Source of the DNA: Spirochaetaceae bacterium
GTDB taxonomy: Bacteria > Spirochaetota > Spirochaetia > DSM-27196 > SKKC01
Assembly (NCBI GenBank): GCA_003554375.1
Contig: PWGF01000401.1
Location: 1-15,577, forward strand
Length of the DNA: 15,577 nucleotides
Direction: 5' to 3'
The notes under the pieces were generated by a model. The model was not told the origin of the DNA, made no database searches, and worked only from the letters and a program-made list of their open reading frames with translations. Both the position numbers and the translations under genes were made by a program. Positions 6,290-14,053 of the stretch are shown one piece after another; the first letter of the stretch is position 1, and every line of letters begins with the position of its first letter.

Positions 6290-6905
6290 GGCGTACCTCT
6301 CGGCCGCCGGCGCCCGTGCTTGTACCGGCGTCGGAACCGACATCGCTGCCGGTGCTGGTGCCGGTGCCGCCGCCTCCCTCGCGGTACTGCTGAACGATCC
6401 GTTCCAACTCCGCAACGTGCTTCTCCAATGCCGTTCTTCCGGCTTGAGTGATCGCTACGGTGGTATACGGGCGCCGGCCTCTGAATCCTTTCCGAACCGT
6501 CACGTACTCCGCTGCTTCCAGCTTGCGCATGTGGGACGAAAGATTCCCTGCACTCAGCGTGGCCTTTTCCTGGAGCTCCGTGAAGCCGAGCGTTCCGCCG
6601 GGTGCGGTTGCAAGCACGGTGAGCACGGAGAGCCGCGAGCGCTCGCGAAGGACGCGGTCGGTGCTCCGCTCTTCGGTGCGGGGCGCGCCGGTTTGAGTGG
6701 CCCCCGCGGGCTGAGCGCCGGCTCCACCTGCTTGGGGGGAGCCGGCCGGGGTGGAGTCAACGCCTTTCCACGGCTGGCCGCCGGCGGGCCCAGTTGCGCC
6801 GGCGCCCCGGCGTTCTCCGCCTTCCGGGGGCGCGCCGCGCGCGGGGTTTTGGTCGTCCGATGCGGAGAACGGAGCTCTCCGCTGACATATCTCGCTCCCG
6901 TCCAT
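6279..6905 (-). CDS. Winged-helix transcriptional regulator with long disordered arms
   Basis: A 208-residue DNA-binding protein. Residues about 80-175 form a MarR/ArsR-like winged helix-turn-helix: RERSRLSVLTVLATAPGG, then FTELQEKATLSAGNLSSHMRKLEAAEYVTVRKGF (recognition helix around LSAGNLSSHMRKLE), wing RGRRPYTTVAITQAGRTAL, and a C-terminal helix that probably dimerises. It resembles the 'transcriptional regulator, HTH_27/DUF' group often paired with a small membrane protein. The first 75 residues and the last 30 are Gly/Ala/Pro/Ser/Thr-rich and probably disordered, unusual for this compact family. ATG 6905 overlaps the membrane protein's stop by one base (TGATG), so the two are translationally coupled. 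It plausibly represses its own operon at the palindrome 7619-7631. Confidence 0.8.
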   Translation of the reverse strand: MDGSEICQRRAPFSASDDQNPARGAPPEGGERRGAGATGPAGGQPWKGVDSTPAGSPQAGGAGAQPAGATQTGAPRTEERSTDRVLRERSRLSVLTVLATAPGGTLGFTELQEKATLSAGNLSSHMRKLEAAEYVTVRKGFRGRRPYTTVAITQAGRTALEKHVAELERIVQQYREGGGGTGTSTGSDVGSDAGTSTGAGGREVRHAE

Positions 6906-7576
6906 CACCGAGCTCCGCTTTCTGAAGGCGCTTTCGGACACATGAGCCCCATCAGCAGAAACCCTGCCCCGAACCCGCCGACCACGAGAAAGGCGACCGG
7001 GATGCCTGGGGCGAGTGTAGCTACCACGGTGACCAGATAGAGCCAGAATGAGGTCACGAGATACTCGCGCAAGAGGAATGCGATCGCGTAGAGGGCGAAG
7101 ACGGTTCCAATCCCGCCGGCTACTGCAGCAAAGGCGAACGCGGGGCTGCCGGCTTGGAGGGCCGACACCAGGACTACGGCAGTGGTGACGAGGACCGCGC
7201 CCTGACACGCGAAGACCGGGTGGTCGGTCAACTCGTTCACGAAGCTCGCATAAGTGTACCGCGAATCGACGCGTCTTGCCGAACGGGTGAATGCGACCGC
7301 TTTCCATACGCCGATGGCGGCGACCGCGGCCGCCGTGAGCGCCCATAGAGCGGCCCGGGCGGGGGCTGGTGCGGCGGATAGCGATCCGTAGAAGCGGGCC
7401 GTTGCCTCCCAGAGGAGCGGCAGGATGACGCAGAGCGCTGCAATGGCAAACGCCACGCCGCGCATGGCCCCCGCGGCAAGGATGTGCCGCAGCAGGCCGC
7501 TGTTGCGGCGCACCGCGTCCTTTATCACTGCAATGTCGCGGGCGAGTCCCCGGACTGTTTCGTTTTCCGGTTCCAT
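6905..7576 (-). CDS. Small integral membrane protein (hypothetical), first gene of regulator/methyltransferase operon
   Basis: A 223-residue protein with a charged cytoplasmic N-terminal helix (METVRG..ARDIAVIKDAVRRN style, residues 1-30) and about six hydrophobic segments (roughly 41-58, 76-97, 123-141, 147-168, 173-190, 191-212). There is no signal peptide or catalytic motif. ATG 7576 is preceded by AAGGAGGAATACAG, an excellent ribosome site; the longer open frame up to 7858 has none. A promoter sits just upstream. Its one-base stop/start overlap with a winged-helix regulator fits families in which a membrane protein modulates the paired regulator, but that role is inference. Confidence 0.8.
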   Translation of the reverse strand: MEPENETVRGLARDIAVIKDAVRRNSGLLRHILAAGAMRGVAFAIAALCVILPLLWEATARFYGSLSAAPAPARAALWALTAAAVAAIGVWKAVAFTRSARRVDSRYTYASFVNELTDHPVFACQGAVLVTTAVVLVSALQAGSPAFAFAAVAGGIGTVFALYAIAFLLREYLVTSFWLYLVTVVATLAPGIPVAFLVVGGFGAGFLLMGLMCPKAPSESGAR

Positions 7577-7596
7577 CTGTATTCCTCCTTGCAGAG

Positions 7597-7631
7597 AGTA
7601 TACATCTGAGCAAATAAGTTTGCAATGCAAA
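7597..7631 (-). promoter_or_regulatory. Promoter and palindromic operator of the 7576-5519 operon
   Basis: On the minus strand: -35 TTGCAA (7620-7625), exactly 17 bp, -10 TATACT (7597-7602). A perfect palindrome, TTTGCA-A-TGCAAA (7619-7631), covers the -35, so a bound dimer would block transcription. The winged-helix protein encoded second in this operon is the natural candidate ligand. Confidence 0.65.
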
Positions 7632-7991
7632 GCCCGTATAAGAGCGGATGAAATCGGGGAGGCGGCGTGGCGCGCGGGGTCGGGACCGCGCGCAGGATCG
7701 CGACCGATGGATGGGCCCGTGCGACAGGCGCCGAGCGAGATGCTACGGAGAGCCGGCCGGGCCGGCAGAGCGTCGGCCATGCGGGTCGTACCCACCGGAG
7801 CCCGACCGGCGGCCGCTCGAAACAGTACTGCACGCGGGTTTGCAGAGTCCGGGGCCACTCTTCGTGGCTGTGAGAAAGGTGGCTTAGGGGCAGGCTGGGG
7901 CTGCCTCTTGGTTCGGTGGCTCTCTGCGAGCAGGAAGGGGCGGCGGACGTGCCCCGGCTGCCTTCTGTCCGGGCCGCCCCGTCCCCGGGAA
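7632..7991. other. Intergenic region without a supportable gene
   Basis: About 360 GC-rich bases separate the ABC permease stop from the membrane-protein promoter. Frames open here on both strands are Arg/Pro/Gly-rich with no ribosome sites or recognisable domains. Contains the terminator-like stem at 7937-7980 and a weak GGCAG/CTGCC hairpin near 7890-7906. Confidence 0.5.
7937..7980 (-). terminator. Terminator-like hairpin after the ABC exporter operon
   Basis: GGGGCGGC (7937-7944) and GCCGCCCC (7973-7980) pair over 8 bp, with an inner GGAC/GTCC stem. Read on the minus strand it begins 12 bases after the permease stop at 7992. The following tract is only TTCCTGCTC, so termination would be weak. 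Confidence 0.4.
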
Positions 7992-9686
7992 CTACTCGAG
8001 CTTCTGCGCCCTCCGGTATAGCGCGGCTACTAGGAGGCCGGCGTAGATGAACCCTGCTGCTGCGGTTGTCGCTATCTGTGCGGGACCGGAGGCGGATAAG
8101 CGAAGAAGGCTCCCCCACGCGGTTGGGACGACCCCGGCGAGCCATACCCAGCGATCCGGAAGCGCGATCATAAGCAGTGGCGGAAGCGTTGCGACGTTGA
8201 GCACCTTTGCCATGGCGAGTCCTTGGATCTTGTTGCTCGCCAGGATGCTCATCCCCAGAAAGAAGAGCGGGAGGATGAGGGCGTCGACGGCAAGCGAGAG
8301 AACGTAAACGCCCGGCGCCGCGTGCATCAGGTCTCCGATGACGGTAGCGAGCGCGATCGCAGCGGCGCAGAGGGCAAGGAGCACCGCGCACCGGCGAAGG
8401 AGGAACCAGCCGGGAGGGCCGGGGAGCGTCCGGAGGAAAGGGAGCACGCCCTGGTCTTTCTCGTCCAGAATGAGAAGTGCCCCGAGCATACCGTACATGG
8501 TGAAGCCCAGGAGCAGAACAAACGAGCGGAAGTGGTCCATGAAGGAGAGGGCGGCCGCCGCCGCGGCCTCCGGGACCAGACCGGCGGCCGGGCCGCCCGG
8601 AGCGAGCAGCCACGGTATGCCGCGCCCGATTACCGCGCTTGCAAGGAGCGGGGCAAGGAGCACGATAGGGCCCATGGGATCACGGAGGAGGAGCCGGACG
8701 TCCGCCCACCCGGCCGGCAGAAGCCGGCGGCACGGACGAGCGGGGGTGGTAGCGGAGGCACGGTCACGGCCAGTGGTTCGCCGCCGGGCAGGACGCACGC
8801 GGCCCGAGGCGAGCTTCCGGAACGCGTGCGCGGCATAGCGGTAGACGATGGCGTTCCAGGCAATGGAGCTCGCGGCTGCGGCCATGAGCTCGATCCGGCC
8901 GTAGGCAGGGTCGAATAGCGAGGTAATCAGGATCATCCCGCCCCCCAACGGTGAAAGGAGCGCCGGGAGTCCAATCGGAATTCCTACGGGCTCGAGCAAC
9001 GGGAACATGACGGGCAACAGGACCAGACTCGAGAAGACGAAGTACTCGATGAGCCGCGGGAACCACCCGGCCACGATCACTCCGATGCCAAAGAAGAGCG
9101 GGACCGTGACCACCAGCCCGGAGGCGAGCCTCAGGAGGCCCGCCGCGTCCGGCCGGATGAACCCCGCGGCCCAGGCCGCGCCGGTCAGGGCCGCGACTAC
9201 GGTGAGGGCCAGAACCAGAAGCGCCGCAACCTTCGTGCGCCAATAGTGCCGGAAGCCCCGACCGCGGGTGAGCGCGACGGAGAGCACGCCTTGATCGGCC
9301 TCGAGAAGCACCAGTCCGCCGGCAAAGAAGAATCCCATGAAAGTCGGATCCATGAGGACGATCAGCTCGAACCCGTGCTCGCGCCACGGGGGCGGAAGCA
9401 GGGCGAGGATCACGAAGAACAGGAGCGTCATGATCGCGTACGCAGCGTAGAAACCGGCGCGAAGCTGAACCTTCATCTCCGTGCGGAGAAGCTGGAGCGC
9501 GGGCAACCGCCTCCAGCCGGCCGGCCGCATCCAACCCGGCGTCTGCCCCCAACCGGGCAGCCGCCTCCAACCGGCCGGCCGCACCCAGCCGGCCGGCCGC
9601 ATCCAACCGTCCGGGCGTGCGGCAGCGGCGGCTGGTCCGAAGCGTGATGGTTCCGTCCCCGGCGCGGCGTGCTCGTGCTGCGTCAT
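7992..9686 (-). CDS. ABC-2 type exporter permease, two half-permeases fused
   Basis: A 564-residue inner-membrane permease with about 12 hydrophobic segments. It looks internally duplicated: GLVLLEADQGVLSVALTRG..YWRTK (125-152) matches ALLILDEKDQGVLPFLRTLP..FLLRR (403-432), and each copy is followed by a long membrane span, so one polypeptide may supply both transmembrane halves. This layout resembles fluoroquinolone-export-type permeases, but substrate is unknown. Residues 24-63 are an unusual run of Trp-ending hexapeptides (MRPAGW type), absent from ordinary permeases, and the first membrane segment starts only after residue 75. ATG 9686 overlaps the ATPase stop (ATGA) and follows GGAGGT with a 7-base gap. 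It works with the ATPase encoded just upstream and is probably controlled by the TetR gene. Confidence 0.85.
   Translation of the reverse strand: MTQHEHAAPGTEPSRFGPAAAAARPDGWMRPAGWVRPAGWRRLPGWGQTPGWMRPAGWRRLPALQLLRTEMKVQLRAGFYAAYAIMTLLFFVILALLPPPWREHGFELIVLMDPTFMGFFFAGGLVLLEADQGVLSVALTRGRGFRHYWRTKVAALLVLALTVVAALTGAAWAAGFIRPDAAGLLRLASGLVVTVPLFFGIGVIVAGWFPRLIEYFVFSSLVLLPVMFPLLEPVGIPIGLPALLSPLGGGMILITSLFDPAYGRIELMAAAASSIAWNAIVYRYAAHAFRKLASGRVRPARRRTTGRDRASATTPARPCRRLLPAGWADVRLLLRDPMGPIVLLAPLLASAVIGRGIPWLLAPGGPAAGLVPEAAAAAALSFMDHFRSFVLLLGFTMYGMLGALLILDEKDQGVLPFLRTLPGPPGWFLLRRCAVLLALCAAAIALATVIGDLMHAAPGVYVLSLAVDALILPLFFLGMSILASNKIQGLAMAKVLNVATLPPLLMIALPDRWVWLAGVVPTAWGSLLRLSASGPAQIATTAAAGFIYAGLLVAALYRRAQKLE
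9501..9617. repeat. Tandem ~18-bp repeats encoding Trp-terminated hexapeptides in the permease N-terminus
   Basis: On the minus strand the segment encodes successive units RPDGW, MRPAGW, VRPAGW, RRLPGW, GQTPGW, MRPAGW, RRLPAL. The DNA repeats a core of CCAGCCGGCCGGCCGCA or a close variant about every 18 bases. Such tandem repeats can expand or contract by slippage without breaking the frame. Confidence 0.7.
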
Positions 9687-10708
9687 CCCCACACCTCCGT
9701 CGGCGTGCGCCGTTCCTGCTCGTAATCCGGCGCTGTTTCTACCACCGCTCCCCGGGGGGCCAGGCTCCGGCCGGTAACCTCCAGAAAGACCTGTTCCAAG
9801 CTGACTTCCCGGTTGGTGATGCGCGTGATCCGGGCGAGGCCTGCGAGCTCTCCGAGGGCAGCGCGGAGAGCGTCCTCGTACGATACGTCCGCTTCAACGG
9901 ACTGCCCGTCCGGGGACAACCCTCGTACCACGATGCCCGGGCGGCCGTAGCGTTGCTTGAGGGCTGCCGGGCTCTCTTGGGCCATGAGAGAGCCGTCCAC
10001 CAGGAACCCCACGGTGTCGCAGAGGTCGTCCGCGAGCTCCATTGAGTGCGTGGTGAGGAAAGTGACCGTGCCCGCGGCGCGCAGCTCCAGAATCCAGTCT
10101 TTGATACGCCGGGCCCACGACGGGTCCAGACCGGAGGTGGGTTCGTCCAGAAACAGAAGCGGTGGGCGGTGAAGCACGGCCCGGATAAACGCGAGCCGCA
10201 TACGCATCCCTTTCGAGTACGTCTCCACGCGGTCGTCGATGGCGTCGGCGAGCCCGAGCCGGCCGGCGGCGTCGTCGATCGTAAGCGTGGGGGCCGGTGT
10301 TGAGCGCCGGCCGGAGCCGACACCTGGGCCGCGGTCGGAGCGGGGAGGGCGAGCGGCATCGTGGAGGGCACGGGCGAACTCCAGATTCTCCCGTCCGGTG
10401 AGCTTGAGATAGAGGCTCGGCGTCTCGAACCCGATTCCCATCGCGGCGTAGATCTCCCGACCCCACGCGGTGATCTCGCGACCGGCTACCTTGACCGAAC
10501 CGCTATAGTCCGTGAGGAGACGGTAGAGGATCTTCTGCGTGGTGGACTTTCCGGCACCGCTGGGGCCCAGAAAGCCGTAGATCCGGCCGGGCTGCACGGA
10601 GAACGACAGTCCACGGAGCGTCTCCGTCCGGCTCTCGGGGTAGGTGAACCCGAGCTTCGTTACCTCGATCGACATCGGTGTGTCTTCCCATGGAGTGGTT
10701 TTCGGCAT
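9683..10708 (-). CDS. ABC transporter ATP-binding protein (ABC-2 exporter)
   Basis: A 341-residue cytoplasmic ATPase that energises the neighbouring permease. Walker A is GPSGAGKST (48-56); the Q-loop position reads GFETPSLY with Glu in place of Gln; the signature is YSKGMRMRL (164-172) in place of LSGGQ, as in many drug/ABC-2 exporters; Walker B is LLFLDEP (184-190); the switch histidine is in LTTHS (H221). A low-complexity Arg/Pro/Gly insert (about 119-140) sits between the Q-loop and signature. The C-terminal 110 residues form the extension typical of exporter ATPases (DLCDTVGFLVDG..., VSLEQVFLEVTGR). ATG 10708 follows AGGAG with a 7-base gap; a start at SIEV (M12) is possible. Its stop overlaps the permease start. 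Confidence 0.92.
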   Translation of the reverse strand: MPKTTPWEDTPMSIEVTKLGFTYPESRTETLRGLSFSVQPGRIYGFLGPSGAGKSTTQKILYRLLTDYSGSVKVAGREITAWGREIYAAMGIGFETPSLYLKLTGRENLEFARALHDAARPPRSDRGPGVGSGRRSTPAPTLTIDDAAGRLGLADAIDDRVETYSKGMRMRLAFIRAVLHRPPLLFLDEPTSGLDPSWARRIKDWILELRAAGTVTFLTTHSMELADDLCDTVGFLVDGSLMAQESPAALKQRYGRPGIVVRGLSPDGQSVEADVSYEDALRAALGELAGLARITRITNREVSLEQVFLEVTGRSLAPRGAVVETAPDYEQERRTPTEVWG

Positions 10709-10858
10709 AGCGTTCTCCTGCATAGTGGCATTCGGCCTCGAGCCCTTCCGCACGCGGTGCCTTCTCGTTAGTGCCGTCCGGCATACGCCATTCGACACAC
10801 TTCCTTTCGCATTCCGTGGCGGCGCTGACTCCAGCGCGGAGGCAACGCGGCTGCCCGG

Positions 10859-11503
10859 TTACGCGGGCGCGTGCTCCGCGAACGTGGTGGCAAGAAAGCC
10901 TTCCAGTAGTCGGGCGAATCCTTCTTGATAGTCGGTTGGTTGCAGCGGGCCGGATGGGTTGTTTCGGAGCACCGCCTGAGCTCCTTCGAAGAGGACGCGA
11001 AGCCCGGCGATGATCACGTTCTTCTCCACTGCCGGCCTCAGGCCGGCCTCGGCCAACAGAGACTCGAGCTTCTCAAAGAGGCGCAGATCCTGCTCTTCCA
11101 TGATTTGCAGGTGCTCCGGGTCAGCCCGGCGCTGCAGGTAGGCAATCTCCTCCGGATCGAACAGGCCGTACATTCCGGTTTCCGCGACGGAGCGAGGGAA
11201 GTCTTCCAGGAATACGGCTTGGAGCACCATAGCGGTCTCGTGCACTCCGTGGGGCGCCGAGCGCCGGAAACGGCGCTCGATACCGCGGTGAAAGTCGCGC
11301 TCCCACTGGGCGACGAGACGGAACGCCAGCGCTTCCTTGCCTGAGTAGAATCGGTAGAAGCTTCCTTTGGCGATTCCGGCGGTGTGCGCGAGCTCGTCGA
11401 TGGTCGTCTTGCGAACGCCGCGTGGCCCCATGATCTGGCGCGCTGCGCGATCGAGATCCTGGTTGATCCGCCGCCGCTCATCGTCCGTGAAGCGCCGCGA
11501 CAT
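10859..11503 (-). CDS. TetR/AcrR family transcriptional regulator
   Basis: A 214-residue regulator. The N-terminal helix-turn-helix is KTTIDELAHTAGIAKGSFYRFYSGKEAL (about 32-59), with the family's AGIAKGSFYRFY recognition helix; the remainder is the helical ligand-binding and dimer domain. It is the first gene of the unit TetR - ATPase - permease, 150 bases before the ATPase start, and is the expected local repressor of the exporter. ATG 11503 follows GGAGAG. The promoter just upstream carries a dyad, suggesting autoregulation. The inducing ligand cannot be told from sequence. Confidence 0.92.
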   Translation of the reverse strand: MSRRFTDDERRRINQDLDRAARQIMGPRGVRKTTIDELAHTAGIAKGSFYRFYSGKEALAFRLVAQWERDFHRGIERRFRRSAPHGVHETAMVLQAVFLEDFPRSVAETGMYGLFDPEEIAYLQRRADPEHLQIMEEQDLRLFEKLESLLAEAGLRPAVEKNVIIAGLRVLFEGAQAVLRNNPSGPLQPTDYQEGFARLLEGFLATTFAEHAPA

Positions 11504-11520
11504 CTGTACTCTCCATACTG

Positions 11521-11552
11521 TGACTATATGACCAATTGGGATAGATAGTCAA
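11521..11552 (-). promoter_or_regulatory. TetR-operon promoter with overlapping dyad operator
   Basis: Minus strand: -35 TTGACT (11547-11552), 18-bp spacer, -10 TATAGT (11523-11528), each 5 of 6 consensus. The same bases form a dyad: TGACTAT (11521-11527) with ATAGTCA (11545-11551), centred on the perfect palindrome CCAATTGG (11532-11539). This is the expected form of a TetR operator covering its own promoter. Confidence 0.65.
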
Positions 11553-11594
11553 GATTCGGCTTGGAGCTCCCCTGCGGTTGGGCCCGGGGATGGG

Positions 11595-11981
11595 GTGGCG
11601 AACGTGATTGGCGGGAGCAAGAGACCTCGCACTGTCCAGGCGAGTGAAGAGAAGCACCGGACGCTGTTTGAAGGCGTTACTTCGGGCGTGATTTGCCTGG
11701 CGTTTGACGGTTGCATTGTCTTCGCGAATCCGACGGCGGAACGACTGCCCGGACTGTGGTTCGACCAGAGGGGCGGGAACGGCTCCATGACCTCTCGGTG
11801 GAGGATGGTCACCCTGGAAGGGGACCCGGTGTACGGATCCGACGACCCCGAATGGGCGGTGCACATCGTACGCCGGAGGACGATCGAAGGGAGTGATGGA
11901 CAGCGGGAGCGGTGGCAATTGATGGTGGAAGAGTGGTGGACCGACGGAAGCCGGGGGGTAAGGACTTGTACCACCGACTGA
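11595..11981 (+). pseudogene. PAS-domain fragment (decayed signalling gene)
   Basis: A 128-codon frame starting GTG 11595. Residues about 16-50, EEKHRTLFEGVTSGVICLAFDG and IVFANPTAERLPGL, match the first half of a PAS sensor domain, and SRWRMVTLEGDPVYGSDDP resembles the '(D)PRWR...DG.P.PG..HP' block seen in one PAS group. After SDDP the match fades into Trp/Arg-rich sequence and the frame ends, without kinase or cyclase domains. It is best read as a remnant of a sensor gene whose remainder was lost, or a frameshifted copy. It is flanked by the divergent TetR promoter and the CorA stop; no clear promoter or ribosome site is seen. Confidence 0.5.
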
Positions 11982-12029
11982 TCGTGCACTGTTTTCAGTG
12001 GCGGAAGTCGGCGCAAATAGCGACTGCGG

Positions 12030-13097
12030 CTAGACCCAGCCTTTCCGACGAAAAAAGCGCAGCATGACCCCGGCGATTCCCGCCATTACGCCGAGTGTCG
12101 CCGGATAAGCCCACCGCCATTCCAGCTCGGGCATATACACGAAGTTCATCCCGTAAACGCCTGCAACGAATGTCAACGGTATGAAGATCGTTGCGATTAT
12201 CGTGAGCACTTTCATGATGTTGTTCATTCGGTTGCTGATGCTCGAAAGGTAGATATCCATTGTGCTCGAGACGAGCTCCTGAAACGTTTCGAGTATCTCA
12301 ATGATGTGGATAACGTGGTCGTAGAGATCGCGCAAGAACACGCGGCTTCCCTCTCCGATTAGCGGCACCTCTTCACGGGAGAGTCGGTAGACCATCTCTC
12401 GCATCGGCCACAACGAGCGGCGCAACTGGAGGAGCTCTCGCTTCAGAGACTGAATGCTACGAGCAATCTCCGGTTGCGGGTCGGCGATGGCCTGTTGTTC
12501 CAGGGGTCCGATACGCTCCTCGATCTGCTCAAGGAGGATGTAGTAATGGTCGACAATCGCGTCCATCAAGCAGTATGCAAGGTAGTCGGGCCCTCTGCGG
12601 CGAACCGAGCCTTTGCCGGTACGCAACCGGTTCCGCACCGGCTCGAAGATGTCGCCACCTCGCTCCTGAAACGAGATTACCAAGCCGTCAAGCAGCAGTA
12701 AGCTCACTTGTTCGATCTCGATCTCTTCCTGGTGCTCGGGCCGGCGTGCCATCTTGAGCACGCCGAATAGGTAGCCGTCGTACTCCTCAACTTTCGGGCG
12801 CTGATCGGTGTTCACGATATCCTCTTGTACCAGCGAGTGCACACCGAATGCTTCACATATCGTGCTCACCGTCGACACATCGTGCACGCCCTCGACGTTG
12901 ATCCAAGTGATCGCGCGAGCCCGATCGAGGGCGGCGCAGTCACGCGGTGAAGCGAGCTCGCGTTCTTCGCAGACGGCTGCATCGTACTCGAACACCGTGA
13001 TCCGTGTGGCGTCATACTTGCGCCTCCCGACATGCACCGGGGTCCCTGGGGCGGTTCCCGCTTTCTTCCTGCGAGTCGATAACACGCGCATTCCCAT
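12030..13097 (-). CDS. corA: CorA family divalent-cation channel
   Basis: A 355-residue CorA protein: a large cytoplasmic alpha/beta domain, a long helix (about 190-290) forming the funnel, and two C-terminal membrane helices. The signature GVYGMNF is at 313-319 (YGMN tetrad at 315-318), followed by a MPELEW loop, and the short positively charged tail RFFRRKGWV is typical. CorA pentamers let in Mg2+, Co2+ or Ni2+, gated by intracellular Mg2+. ATG 13097 follows GGAGGAGGAG and shares one base with the antiporter stop (TAATG), so it is the last gene of a coupled cation-transport operon. Variation in the funnel does not let me separate Mg2+ import from efflux-type CorA relatives. Confidence 0.93.
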   Translation of the reverse strand: MGMRVLSTRRKKAGTAPGTPVHVGRRKYDATRITVFEYDAAVCEERELASPRDCAALDRARAITWINVEGVHDVSTVSTICEAFGVHSLVQEDIVNTDQRPKVEEYDGYLFGVLKMARRPEHQEEIEIEQVSLLLLDGLVISFQERGGDIFEPVRNRLRTGKGSVRRRGPDYLAYCLMDAIVDHYYILLEQIEERIGPLEQQAIADPQPEIARSIQSLKRELLQLRRSLWPMREMVYRLSREEVPLIGEGSRVFLRDLYDHVIHIIEILETFQELVSSTMDIYLSSISNRMNNIMKVLTIIATIFIPLTFVAGVYGMNFVYMPELEWRWAYPATLGVMAGIAGVMLRFFRRKGWV

Positions 13098-14053
13098 TAG
13101 ATTACTCCTCCTCCTACGAAAAGCCAGACTACATACCCAAGGTACCCCGCTATCAGCAAGACGCCCTCGGCGCGGGAGATGACGGCGCCGGAGCGGGAAG
13201 CAACAACCAAGACCACGGCAAACACGAGCATCACTCCGACGTCTTGTCCGCCGAGCATTCTCCCTGACAACGGACGGACAATTGCCGCGACGCCGAGGGT
13301 ACCGGCCAAATTGAAGAAGTTGCTTCCAACAATGTTCCCGACCATGATGTCGCCCTGCCCGCGCGCGGCGGCGACAATCGTTGTCGCGAGCTCCGGCAAA
13401 CTTGTGCCGATCGCGACCACCGTGAGACCTACGACCGCTTCGCCGACTCCGAGTACCTGCGCAATACGTACCGCTGCACCGACCAGCAGCTCGGCGCCCA
13501 CTACCAACAGTGCGAGGCCGATCACAGTCATGACTACCGAGCCAATCAGCGATAGTTGCGCCGTCGTCACGCCTTCGGCAAATTCCTCTCGCACCCGCAT
13601 CGGTTCGATCGCCGTTCGCTTCAGAGTAGCCCAGCTGTACGCCGCAAGGGCTGCCGTTAGTGCCGCTCCGGCCGGTCGGCCTATCCCGGGACCGACCAGT
13701 AGTATGGATACGGCAACCGTGAGCAATGCGAGCAGTGGCGCGTCGAGACGAAACACGGTGGCGTGAACCGCTACCGGTCGGATCAGCGCCCCGAGGCCTA
13801 GTATCAGCCCAATGTTGGCGACATTGGAACCAACAACGTTGCCCACCGCGAGGTCAGTCGATCCCAGGGCGGCGGCCCGAACAGAGACCACAAACTCCGG
13901 CGCGCTCGTGCCGAAGGCGACCACAGTCAAACCCACTGCAAGCGCCGACACTCCGAGACGCATTGCGAGTGTACCGGCACCGCGTACAAGCAGCTCGGCT
14001 CCGAACCCGAGTACTGCAATAGCGCCCAGCGCGGTCAGCACGGTTTGGCTCAT
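13097..14053 (-). CDS. CaCA-family Na+/Ca2+ (cation/proton) antiporter, YrbG-like
   Basis: A 318-residue inner-membrane protein of about 10 helices with the two inverted alpha-repeats of the Ca2+/cation antiporter family: GTSAPEF (48-54) with GNVVGSNVANIG (71-82), and GTSLPEL (216-222) with GNIVGSNFFN (239-248). The paired acidic residues E53 and E221 are the cation ligands in the family. A hydrophilic loop (about 143-165) separates the halves. Length equals E. coli YrbG. ATG 14053 overlaps the preceding stop (ATGA) and follows AAAGGA; it overlaps corA by one base. Coupling to CorA suggests joint control of divalent cation balance. Confidence 0.93.
   Translation of the reverse strand: MSQTVLTALGAIAVLGFGAELLVRGAGTLAMRLGVSALAVGLTVVAFGTSAPEFVVSVRAAALGSTDLAVGNVVGSNVANIGLILGLGALIRPVAVHATVFRLDAPLLALLTVAVSILLVGPGIGRPAGAALTAALAAYSWATLKRTAIEPMRVREEFAEGVTTAQLSLIGSVVMTVIGLALLVVGAELLVGAAVRIAQVLGVGEAVVGLTVVAIGTSLPELATTIVAAARGQGDIMVGNIVGSNFFNLAGTLGVAAIVRPLSGRMLGGQDVGVMLVFAVVLVVASRSGAVISRAEGVLLIAGYLGYVVWLFVGGGVI

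Noticed and set aside
8223..8918. Plus-strand open frame of 231 codons
   Set aside because: Antisense shadow of the ABC permease; Glu/Arg/Gly-rich low complexity.
11987..12000. Hairpin CACTG-TTTT-CAGTG after corA
   Set aside because: Only 5 bp and without a T-tract in the minus direction; too weak to call a terminator.
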